Source of the DNA: Epinephelus fuscoguttatus | Lineage: Eukaryota; Chordata; Actinopteri; Perciformes; Serranidae | Direction: 5' to 3' | Length of the DNA: 64,000 bases | NCBI RefSeq assembly: GCF_011397635.1 | Contig: NC_064762.1 | Span: 18,055,979-18,119,978 of the forward strand | Position numbers and translations under genes: made by a program | Shown here: one piece after another, positions 36,411 through 46,390 of the stretch | How positions within the stretch are numbered: position 1 is the stretch's first letter | How the letters are laid out: each line of letters starts with the position of its first letter | The notes under the pieces: model-generated | What the model was told of the DNA's origin: nothing | The model's input: the letters and a program-made list of their open reading frames with translations, nothing else | Database searches by the model: none

Positions 36411-37102
36411 GTGATTGGTGTTTTGTCACGGTGTTCAGACACCACAGTACCTATACTTTTAGCGTAGGTGTGCACCCGAACATTGTCCAGAGATTTGGTG
36501 CTGCTGTCCTGGTTGTGATATTGGAGATGGGGGTGGAGGCACGGTCGAGACGAGAGTAGAACAGAACCGTGAAATACCTGGCGTTTGTTGACAGCTTGAT
36601 TTTGAGGCTTTGTGTTTCGCACTGTGCATGTGGGACTCCACTGCCTTGATTCCCATCGTGCCGATTTTGAAACATTTCTTGCACAAAATACACCGTGCCT
36701 CGTATAAATTGCCTGGTACCAGTTTCAGCAATCCAGAAAAATCTTTGTTGGACACCCAATTTTCATTAAATTTAAACTTTCCCATGTGGTCCGACTGCTA
36801 CATGAATGACGTGCATCTGCTCTGAGAGTCACGGCCGCAAACACATCACTGTTTTGTTGGTTCCGCTCTCGTGATTGCATGACGTTACTGCTATTCAGCA
36901 AATTATTTTTAAAAAATAAATGTTACCTGTTATTTTTAGATTTGAGACTAACTGCAATCATAAAATCCTACTTACCATGTTAACATTTTTAAGACTTTTG
37001 AAAGATTGATTTAAGACATTTTAATGCTAATTAAGGCCTTATTTTTAGATTAATGAATTCAACGCCTTTTAAGACTTTTTAAGGATCCGCGGGAACCCTG
37101 TA
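36411..37102 (-). pseudogene. hAT-type fragment with BED zinc finger
   Basis: The - strand frame 36785-36459 starts MGKFKFNENWVSNKDF and has CILCKKCFKIGTMGIKAVES followed by HMHSAKHK, a BED-finger (C-x2-C...H-x4-H) as found at the N-terminus of hAT transposases. At the other edge, 'ccgcgggaaccctg' near 37090-37102 resembles the terminus of a common fish hAT family. Confidence 0.6.
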
Positions 37103-38960
37103 TATGAACAGCATACAAAAACTACAAATAAAATTTAAAAGTTACACATAAACAAATCAGTAAACTAAATATAATATGGAGTCAGTAGTAGAAAACTGCA
37201 TTATCAGTGGCGTCAATTTTTTCTATATAGGATAAAAATGTTTAAGTTTAAGTTTATTTACTTTATTAATCCCCCTGAGGGGAAATTCAATGTTTTGCAT
37301 TTAGCATAACATTTCTGAACACACCTTCTTGTAGAACAGCACATTTTCACTAATGTTAAATTATGTATAATATCTTTAGTCTATAGCTTAAAGAGGAGAT
37401 AAAACACCAAACAATATGTGGTTACTTAGTGGACTGTGGTTACTTGGATGTTAACCTTAGGGAAGACATGATCCTGCAATTATACTTAGCACTCACCTCA
37501 ACTGGCTAGAAAACAAGATGGCATTTCACTTTTTTGCAGCCATCTTTTAACGAGCTAGATGGTTACGTCCCAAGATCGGGAATGAACAGGAATGAATGCA
37601 GCCAAACTGACCATGAGCAAAGGGGAACACACAGGTATATATACGCACAAAACTAACCAAAAGAACGAGATACAGTTGGAATAGGTGGATATGGGCCAAA
37701 GGAGGGAAATGGGGATTGGCTTGCAACAAGGGTGTGGTTGGCAAGATTGAGTGGAGCAAACAAGACTAAAACAGAACAGGTGTGAAGGGAGACTTTGGGA
37801 ACAAGGAAGGACCAATGAGACTGAAGGAAGACAGGTGTGATAGAAATAGTGGGAAAACACACAAAGACAGGAAGCAAAACCAGACGTGACACATGAGAAG
37901 ACAATCTACAAAAAGCATCGGCAGTCATTTTTTTTAACTTTATCTATGGTTCTTTGTTTCTCATCAAAACAGTAAAATGAGAAATGTGCTCTGCACTCTG
38001 TTTAACTGTATCCAACATGGCCGCTGGGTCACAAACTTACTCAGTTTGCAGCTAAACAGTACACTGAAATATGTTTCAGAAAACATTTGAGGTGAGAAAT
38101 TGGCAATGCACTAACAAAGTCTTGATTCATATGTGATCAGCACTGCCTGGTTTGACAGTTTGACCACAGTTCATGAGCAGTGATTGACACAATTAGAAGC
38201 TGTGTTATAGACTTGTCAGCTCTGATTGGTTGTTTTTGTTCACTTCAAGGCAATACAGTAGGCAGATGAGTGTTTTTTTTTTCAATGATTATCTCTCATT
38301 TAGTGCTGTGTGAATATAGTGACAGTTTCTGCAAATATGAAAAAAGGTTATTTTGTAAAAAGTTAACAACCGCAGCTTTATAAATAAATGTAATATACAG
38401 TGCTGCTAGATCTCCCCGCTAACTGCTAACAAATATGGATTTAAGCTGAATTTTCATTTCATTTTTCATTTCATTATTAATCAATCAATGTATTTGTCAC
38501 ATGAAATCATGTAAATTACCATTTTAGTAAAATCCTGCCAGTTACTTCAATTTCTGAATTAAAAAAAGTACTGTAATAGTTTATATAAGATTCATATACG
38601 ACAGTCAAAGGCATGTTAATTTTGAAAAATTTTACATTACTCTTTTTTCAATAAATTTTGAATTTTGGATTGAACAACACTCTACAAATGTTTGGGTCAC
38701 TTAAGCTGGAAACAATCCCACCATTGGAATCCAATTCTACAAATAGTATAATACTTTTCATATTATTGTAGTCTAATATTTATCTATAACTGTGCAGAAG
38801 TACGGGTTTAACAGAATAAAGAGACAAAAAAAATTAGCAAAGCATTTATATGTTGATTCTGAATTTGAATATCACCATGAATGAAGCTTTGAAGCTTCAA
38901 ATTATTCAGTACAGCCCTACCATATTGTATTTCTTTGTTTATGTTTATATTTATCCTTAA
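37103..38960. other. Remainder of gene C intron 1
   Basis: No coding signal. 37255-37290 resembles a LINE tail ('ttaatccccctgagggg'). 37560-37890 might be an old LTR-like piece ('accagacgtgaca' at one edge), but no flanking duplication was found. The rest is AT-rich and unassigned. Confidence 0.4.
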
Positions 38961-39439
38961 ATCAAGACAGGCATCTACACCGTAAAAACCAGTTCATCTC
39001 TGGGGAAACTTCTGCTGGTCAAGATGGAGAAAGACCCTTTTTTGATTCTCCCAGAAGATGAGTGGTACTTCTCCAAAGTAGTGGTGACGACTCCAGAAGG
39101 AGAAGCCATTCTTTTCCCCTGTTACAGATGGATCTCCAGGGGAGAACTGGTGGAGCTGAGGGGAGGGAAAGGTCTGCCTCAAAGCCCCCAAATAATTGAT
39201 ATGTACATCATTAAAGTGAAGATTTATGGATATCACTCATTGATATAATTTCTTTGCACACTGTTTACTGACATTTTTGTAAGTTTCGTGATTTTTCCGT
39301 CTGTTATGTTCTTTTGACGCCTCAGCCATGAAGGGTTGTGAGGAGGACCATCCCCTGTCTGAGCTCCCAGCAAATGAAATCGCCTACTCTAAATCCAAAT
39401 CAACTGAACTATATAATACGAAATTAATGATGTGGGTCT

Positions 39440-39510
39440 ATATATAGATCTATCTATCTATCTATAGATCTATCTATAGATAGATAGATAGATAGATAGA
39501 TAGATCGATG
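39440..39510. repeat. GATA/TATC microsatellite in gene C
   Basis: Runs of ATCT followed by inverted GATA units, immediately behind the fused exon 3/4 donor. Confidence 0.9.
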
Positions 39511-41689
39511 ATAGAGATATTGTATTGTATTGAATTATTATTAGTGTGTATTATTAAGTGTGTTGTTTAATCCTGTGTCATGTTTAACCCTTTTTTTCTT
39601 ACTTCAGTGGTCTTGAACTGAAGTTGAAGGGGCTGCTTGGATCTACTGAAAAATGGAAAAACTTTGAAGACATGAAAAAAATCCTCTGGCGCAAAAAGAC
39701 GACAATGTCAGGTAGATTTTTTTCCTATTTTCCAGTTCTGCTGCATAAATTATCACAACAATGTCGTTGTCATGGTTTCATATGAACACATAGATATAGA
39801 TGTTCCTCTTGGGTAAAATAATTCATTTTTACATAAAGTAAAAACCTTTCAGTGACCAACAAATAATACTGTTTTGGGTAAAATGCCCATGATCATCATG
39901 TTGTACTTCAAAACCAAAGACAGAACAACAATTTAGATATTGTATTTTCTATTTGCTGTTCTTCCAGAGTACGTTGCAGAGCACTGGAAGGAAGACGACT
40001 TTTATGGATCCCAGTTTCTGAACGGAGTCAACCCCAATGTGATCAAGCGCTGCTCAGAGCTTCCCCCAAACTTTCCAGTCACAGAGGAGATGGTGAAGCC
40101 GTTCCTGGCAGAGGGAACCTCTCTGCAGAAGGAAATGGAGGTATGAAAGAAGAGTGGCTTTAAATAGCTCATAATCTGTGCTTTGAGATGACTTGTGCAT
40201 TTAAGGAGAGTACTTAAATCACAATGGAAAGTCCCTGCATCCAATTGCCTAGATTTATTACAAATCTGTGATACCTCTTGATGTCTTCAATATTTCCTTC
40301 TTGGGTCTTTTCTTGCCATACAGAAAGGCAACATATTCCTCTGTGACAAGAAGAAGATGGATGGAATACCCCCGAGAGCCAAGAATGGTGAACCTCTGCA
40401 TGTGACACCTGGTTTCTGTTTGTTGTACTTAAACCAAGAAGACAAACTGATGCCAATAGCAATACAGGTATTTAAATGACAAATAAATCAATGACATTAT
40501 CTGTACTGTATAAAACTAAGTAAAGTCACCGGTCTAGTCATATAATCAGATTACATTTCACCATACATTAGTGTGTTGTCAGAGGGAAGGCGAACTGCAC
40601 TAATTTAACACATACAAATATTACTATTCTTATTATTGTTATTATCAATATTAATTTTCTATTTGTTTATTCATTTATCATTTTACATTCCAGTTAGAAC
40701 AGCAACCCTCTGAGCAGAACCCCATCTTTCTGCCCAGTGACCCAGAGACTGACTGGCTGCTGGCCAAGATGTTCATCAAAAATGCAGATGTGATGGATCA
40801 AGTAGCAGGCCAGCACCTCATGAACACTCACTTTCTGGCAGAGGTCTTTACTGTTGCCGCTCTCCGCAGTTTTTCTGTGATTCATCCCCTCTACAAGGTA
40901 AAATTACACAGCTGAGGTCATACTGCTATTGACCTTTTTTTCTATTACCTTGGCCAGAATCATGGATCATAAAAGAGTGACTTTTTGCAGTCAGTTGTAA
41001 AAATAAGTCTGCCCTTGGATGCATGAAAACATTTTTTAATCCAACAGGGTGTACTCTAAAAAAAAAAAAAAAAACAAAAAAAAAAAACAAAAAAACAAGA
41101 AGCCCTCAAAGAAAGCCTGTTGTCAGTTTTGTTTGCTTATGGCTTTCTTTGGAAGTTGACACCACCAGAATTAACTTTTAATTTTTTCCATCCTTCTGTA
41201 CAGCTGCTGTTCCCACACTTCCGGTTCACTCTGTCCACAGGCATTTCAAGCTGCAAAACTGTTTTGTCACCAGAGGGGATTTTAAATTTTGTATGGCTCT
41301 TTAAAATATACATTTCTGAATATTCAGACTATTCCACTTTTATTGCACCATTGCAAAACTTAGTTTTAACCTTTGATTTGTTTTACTATATAGACTTTTT
41401 TCTACTTCAAGAAACATGTCTGTAGATGAATATTTGTGCATTATTACTGCAGGAGCTCATGAGAAGGGCTCACTCTGAAACAACCTACAGCTCCCTCTGT
41501 CTGCCAGAGAACATCACTGCACAAGGACTGGAGTCCATACCCAACTTCTACTACAGAGATGATGGCCTGAAGCGGTGGAACATCATTAACAGGTTACCAT
41601 TAAATAAATATTGCAAATGTTTGTCATGATTAATTTTACTAATAATGGCTTAGAGTCCTTATGTCTTTTCAACTCACCCTACAGAGCAT

Positions 41690-41765
41690 GCACACCATTA
41701 TCAAGGCTAAATCTTTACTGCAGCGGCCTGGGGTTTGATTCCAGCCGCCTTAAAATGCTTGAAAA

Positions 41766-41796
<31 letters not shown>

Positions 41797-41818
41797 ATAG
41801 ATAGATAAATAAATATAA
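41690..41818 (+). mobile_element. SINE fragment with (AAAT)n tail in gene C intron 10
   Basis: 'gcagcggcctggggtttgat' followed by 'tccagccgcc' gives a tRNA B-box-like word, and the (AAAT)n tail starts at about 41764. The same family's head with an A box ('ggcttagtggtagagcagg') is at 53240-53285 inside the hAT element of gene D. Confidence 0.5.
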
Positions 41819-42189
41819 TTAAACTGTTCTGTGTTCACCAGCTTTGTGAAGGCAGTAGTGGAGTACTATTATCCCTCAGACAGTGAGGTGCTGAAAGACA
41901 CTGAGCTGCAGGAATGTATCAGTGAGATATTCACACATGGCTTCTTAGGAAACAAAGCTTCAGGTACTTAAGCCATATAAAATAAGCACAAAAAGTAAGA
42001 ACATTTGTTTTTGGTAGATTATTTCTTTATTGTAACAGTGCTTCTTGGTAATACATCTTATACCACTGGAAAGCCTGTTTATTTACCTTTTAAATGGTGC
42101 CACATTTGTAAGGAGCATGCATTTGTGGGATGAGCAGCAGAGCTGAGTATGTGGGTTGTGCCCATGAAAAAATTGTCAAATCTTCTCTG

Positions 42190-42745
42190 CCAATGCCAAA
42201 CAGCTTTTTTTTTCTTGCTGTTGACTCTTGTTTGGTGTTGTTTGGTGGATTGGATGATTGACGTCTAAAGAAACAAGATATTGGAAATTTAACAGTTTAT
42301 TCATCTACAGTAACAAACAGGAGCGTCAGTAGCATGTGACGAATTATACCAAAACAGTCTGGCATCTTGTCCTCATGCTGGTCACCAGCCTGGTCACACA
42401 CTGCTGTGGGATGGCATCCCATTCTTCAACCGGCATTTGTTGCAAGTCAGCCAGCGTGGTTGTGTTGGTCACTCTGGCACCAACAGCACACCCAAGCTGA
42501 TCCCACCAGTGTTAAATGGGGTTAAAAGAATACTCCGACGATTTGGGAGTTATGCCACCTCTCTATCATTTTCATGAGATGAGATGAGATGCCAGACTGT
42601 AGTGGTATGGTTCTTCACATGCTACTGATGCTCCTGTTTGTTAGATGAATAAACTGTTAAATTTCCAATATGTCTTGTTTCTTTAGACGCCAATCATCCA
42701 ATCCACCAAACAACACCAAACAAGAGTCAACAGCAAAAAAAAAAA
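42190..42745 (-). mobile_element. Shortened Tc1/mariner-like element with long inverted ends
   Basis: 42200-42330 and 42600-42745 are inverted copies ('cttgtttggtgttgtttggt' against 'accaaacaacaccaaacaag', and 'ttggaaatttaacagtttat' against its complement). Between them, the - strand reads PVEEWDAIPQQCVTRLV, the C-terminal part of Tc1/mariner-type transposases. Most of the gene is gone. Confidence 0.65.
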
Positions 42746-42759
42746 AAGGGAAAAAAAGC

Positions 42760-43735
42760 TGTTTCCGCTCCTCGCTCACAGACCTGTCACTTTGCGCCGC
42801 TCGTCCGCTCCGCTTGGTTCTGCGCATTCTTCGCTCCGCTCCGCTCCATCATAAATTTTATCCCGCTCCACTCGCTCACCACTCCGCTCAAAACAACTGC
42901 GGCGTACTACCCTAACCTGTAATCTTATATTCACAAATAAAACGGGGTCTGCCCATTTTTCCGTCAGTCCATTGTTCCGACCATATTAAACCCATTGTTC
43001 ATGATGCCCTGTGGTTAAGGTCTTTTTAGGTTTAAACACAAAAACCACTTGGTTAGGGTCAGGAAAAATCATGGTGTGGGTTAAAATGAAAAAGAAAGTG
43101 GCAAACACATAAGCCGTGAGCCTGCTCCGCCTCAAGCCTTTCCCAGCTTTACCATCAAGGCAGAAATACGCCCGCCGGGAGCCGTTCAGCACCGCGGAGA
43201 GCTCCCCACACAACCCGGACCCCAGAGTTAATAACAGGAGGTTATGGTGTTTCATTCTCTCCTCTCTATGACACTTGTATCTCGACCAGTAGCCTTTGTT
43301 GCGTTGCTGATCCTCTATGGTACACAAATACAGTAATAATCACATATCGGAACAACGGGACGTCTGAACAATGAGAGGTCGGAACAATGAGAGGTCGGAA
43401 CAATACTACGGCACCAATAAAACATGAGCTTGGTAGATTCTCCGGGGAAGCCCTCTCCCCGCAGTTAGGGACCGTTCTCCAAGGTACCGCTGCTTCTCTT
43501 CTCAGTTTCTTTTCTGAAGTACACAGTAAACTCCATAGTTTTGAAAGAAAATAGTGTGGGTGTGCGCAGGTGCAAAGATGTATTCTGGATGGGGCATGAG
43601 CGACCGGAGCGAAATTGGAGCGAGAGATAAGGCTCCGCTCCACCTTTTAAAAAAATAGCCGCTCCTCGCGCAACACAAAATCCTCCCGCTCCGCTCACAT
43701 GCTCTGCCCCAGATACTCCTGTCATTACTTTCTGA
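42760..43735. repeat. Element with CGCTC-rich subterminal repeats
   Basis: 42768-42895 is packed with 'cgctccgctc' words, and 43600-43710 has related 'ggagcgag' and 'cgctccgctc' words. The paired clusters suggest the two ends of one non-autonomous DNA transposon. No clear flanking duplication was identified. Confidence 0.4.
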
Positions 43736-43786
43736 ATTATTGTTTTGTTTTTTGTCTTTTTAAATACATATATACTGTATATATAT

Positions 43787-43828
<42 letters not shown>

Positions 43829-44689
43829 GGTAAATTGATATCAAATGCACATTCAGGTCTATTATTCAAATTTTATCAGAAAACCACAACATATTTTTGT
43901 ATACCATGCCCCTGGGTGCTCGAGATACAACGTTCATCTTGAGTCAATCCTGCAATTTGCAATGACAACATGGCAAAGTCACACAATGTAGGGGTGTAAC
44001 AATCCATCAATTTGGATCTATATATTGTTTCAATGATCAACGATCAAATATTATAGATGACCCTAACCCATATCAACATCTTTAGGATACACTTTTTTTT
44101 TGAAAGTCTGTGTCACTATCAAACAGCTGCATTAGCGTAATAATAATGCTATTTACTCAGGAATAAATCAGCAGAGTGGAAACATTTTGGTTTCTGGAGA
44201 AAACACAGGTCAACAGACAGAGCACACGGCCTTAATAAAGCGGTTACAAGATAAAACACAAAGTACCTGCCTGAACGTCTCACTTCACTAACATCTCACT
44301 ACAGCAACATGAGCTGCTCTGTATCAACAGTGCTCGGCTGAGAAGACATGCATGCAGGCTGAAATTCAACCGAGCTTTTCTGTTGGGAGACGCAGTGACA
44401 TAAACCAATAGTGTGTAAGAAAAATAATAACATGAAATCTAATTCAAAAGCACATGCTCCATGCCCAGCGCTGTCAGTCCTTATAACTTGGTGCAGGGGA
44501 TGGCAGGAAACACCAGATTGATACTAAATATATCAAAACACCCAGCAGTACCAGGTAGCAAGCAGTGTAGTCAGATTGGAACCAGAATAGCACATTTTCA
44601 AATCATGGGCACACTCCAGGCCCTCAGGGGCTTGTGCATCAAGAACATGTTCCTGACAATTAGCACTTGACACGTAAATGCACAAGTTG

Positions 44690-45020
44690 GGTACAAATGA
44701 AAAACAAACAAGTTCCTACTGGTACTTAGATGAAGGTGCAGTGAAAGAGAAGAAGACTATGGGGAGCAAGGGAGAAACAACTGGGTATTTCAGAATAAAG
44801 ACAAAATAAATTCTACTTTTTTTGGTATATACTAGGCATCTACAGGGTACTAGGAAACAAAATTGAAGTTTTGGGAAAGTTGTGTTAACGACACTAATAT
44901 TCTGTGGAACCTATAAAGTAGCAATTTAAATGTGAACCTGCCATAAACTCTTTACAAGTAAAGACTGGTGGCTTTTAACTGTTCTGTCTCTAAGTCTTTC
45001 TTGTGAGTCTGTGTTCAGAA
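44690..45020 (+). repeat. Duplicated array spacer (copy of the region behind gene B)
   Basis: Aligns with 31635-31960: 'gttcctactggtacttagat', 'atggggagcaagggagaa', 'ctacagggtactaggaaaca', 'ttctgtggaacctataaag'. The similarity ends at 'tgttcagaacc', where lipoxygenase exon relics begin. Confidence 0.75.
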
Positions 45021-45490
45021 CCAATAAGAACTAATGCCAGTTGCGGTACAGGTATTTCAGTGTGTTTTTACAATTTTACCATTCATATGTTTCTCATGAC
45101 ACTATTTAAAATAGTTTTGTAAAAAATAAAGTGTGTTTTTATTACATTCCAGTTACATCAAAAACCTTATGGCCCAGAGACTGACCAGCTGCTTGACAAA
45201 ATATTCCTTTATTTAGTTATTTTCAAAATGCAGATGTCTTAACATTAGGAAATCTATCAGCAGTCAATAGTTGTTTGAGAACACGGGAACATCAAGTTTG
45301 TCTTTCGGATATTAAATTTCTAATTTTCCAGAACAAGAAATATAATGAAAAAAAGTTCTTGAGTTTGTTCAGCTGAACCTTCTTACTGGGTGATAAAATC
45401 ACCCCCAGGAAGTGCCGACTATTAAAAAAATGTTTGTCAATACAGCTGACTATCCCACATCTACGTTACACCCTCTAGACAAACATTGAA
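45020..45490 (+). pseudogene. Decayed lipoxygenase relic (exons 7 end, 8, 9)
   Basis: 45025-45051 matches the exon 7 end ('actaatgccagttgcggtacag' against 'actgatgccaatagcaatacag') with its donor GTATTT. 45145-45240 starts after 'ttacattccag' and keeps pieces of exon 8 ('ggcccagagactgaccagct', then 'aaaatgcagatg'), with internal losses. 45445-45490 starts after 'aatacag' and follows exon 9 ('ctgactatcccacatctacg'). Introns are kept, so it is a degenerate gene copy, not a processed one. It is far more decayed than gene C. Confidence 0.75.
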
Positions 45491-45904
45491 GGCCACCAGT
45501 CCCATTGGGCTTTAACTATAGTGTTGTCTTCACAGTCCTACACTACACTAGAGCTCTACACTATAATGTCAAAAGGGAGTAGCTGTTTGACATTTAAAAA
45601 AATGTTTACACATGTGGGTTTTGGTGCTGTGTAAGCATTTCTTTCTGCTGTCAGCTCAGTTTCAGTGTCTCAGTTCCTGTTTCCAACGTACCCTCAGTTA
45701 ATTTGGCTTAGACTTGCAACCCATGTCAGTAAATCGATATATTTTCAATTTTGTCAATAAAAACTCGTCTGCCTGAACTATATGTTTTTGGGTCTTTCAC
45801 CAGGTGCCTTGCACTCACTCCTGACACCCTATCACATTGTGTATTTAATTATTTACCAAGTAACTAATGTAACATGCAGAACTAATATTCAGTTAAGTGT
45901 GTTT

Positions 45905-46370
45905 GTCAGACTTAAGGTTGGTGTCTGGCCTGAGACCAAAATGGGTGTTGAAGTAGAACTGCTGCTCCTTCCCCCTACAAACTCTGTTACAGATATTAAA
46001 AACCAGAAAGACAACTTCATTTTGAGTTGCATCACCTTTTATATCAAACCACAGCGGGGGAAGCAGAATCAAAAAGGTTGTGGTTAGGGTGGAGGAGCTT
46101 AACAAATAAATAGACAGAATAAGAACACAGTGTACAGAGACAGAAAACCTGAACCTGCAGCTAAAAGACAAAGAGGTAGTAAAAACTGCCTCCATCTGAA
46201 GGTACAAGTAAGAACTTTACTCATCTTTCCTCATGGTATGACAATTGATGTTCCAAACACTTTAAATGTAATAATGTATGCAAGATAATACAAGACAAAG
46301 TTAAGTGTTAACAAGCTTTTTGGATGCAAATAAAAACTCTTCTTTTGAGATTTTATCTTTCTTTTTCCAG
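45905..46370 (+). promoter_or_regulatory. Gene D upstream block and 5' non-coding exon
   Basis: The shared block begins with 'tggcctgagaccaaaatggg'. 'tttatatcaa' (46038-46047) is the TATA-like word also found before gene C. The non-coding exon would end at 46207 before GTAAGAA, and the acceptor CTTTTTCCAG ends at 46370, 20 bp before the start codon. Confidence 0.5.
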
Positions 46371-46390
46371 ACAGTTTCTACAGAGTGATC

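Larger units (their letters stand above)
33515..37105. mobile_element. Transposon cluster in gene C intron 1
   Basis: This stretch is absent from the matching introns of genes D and E. It starts with AATCGATT-rich sequence (33525-33600). 35800-35850 contains 'gaatcgatacccag', which may be the opposite end of that first element. It encloses a hAT MITE, a Harbinger fragment, a hAT C-terminal fragment and a BED-finger fragment, listed separately. Confidence 0.6.
32907..41963 (+). pseudogene. Lipoxygenase gene C, exons 1-11 only; exons 12-14 missing
   Basis: Exons: 32907-33047, 38967-39171, 39326-39431 (fused 3+4), 39608-39711, 39968-40140, 40324-40467, 40694-40897, 41204-41290, 41453-41592, 41842-41963. 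All are open and in phase, yet several are altered. Exon 1 lacks two codons. Exons 3 and 4 are joined by a deletion that removed the intron and 33 codons, in frame. Exon 10 has lost 9 codons and uses a new AG. No exon 12, 13 or 14 is found before gene D starts, so the His/Asn ligands near residues 546-550 and the C-terminal Ile are absent. His367/372 equivalents (HLMNTH) remain. The Coffa position reads Ser. An active enzyme is very unlikely. Open frames suggest recent loss. Intron 1 is 5.9 kb of transposon debris. Confidence 0.85.
41964..44690. other. Region after gene C exon 11, repeats only
   Basis: Searched by eye for exons 12-14 with none found. Besides the two elements listed separately it holds a GATA microsatellite (43780-43828) and a possible hAT end near 43990 ('ggggtgtaacaatcc'). 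44000-44690 is unassigned. Confidence 0.55.

Noticed and set aside
37560-37891. Possible solo LTR in gene C intron 1.
   Set aside because: One edge looks LTR-like, but there is no matching target duplication and the other edge is unclear.
40784-40810. Gene C has Gln where other copies have His in the DHQAV motif; first read as loss of an iron ligand.
   Set aside because: Counting against ALOX5 (His362, 367, 372) shows this His equals position 362, which is not a ligand. The two ligands in HLMNTH are intact.
43780-43828. Regularly spaced repeats as a CRISPR-like array.
   Set aside because: Simple GATA microsatellite with no spacers, in an animal genome.
45020-45490. Exon relics as a processed (retrocopied) pseudogene.
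   Set aside because: Donor and acceptor sequences and intron bases lie between the exon pieces.
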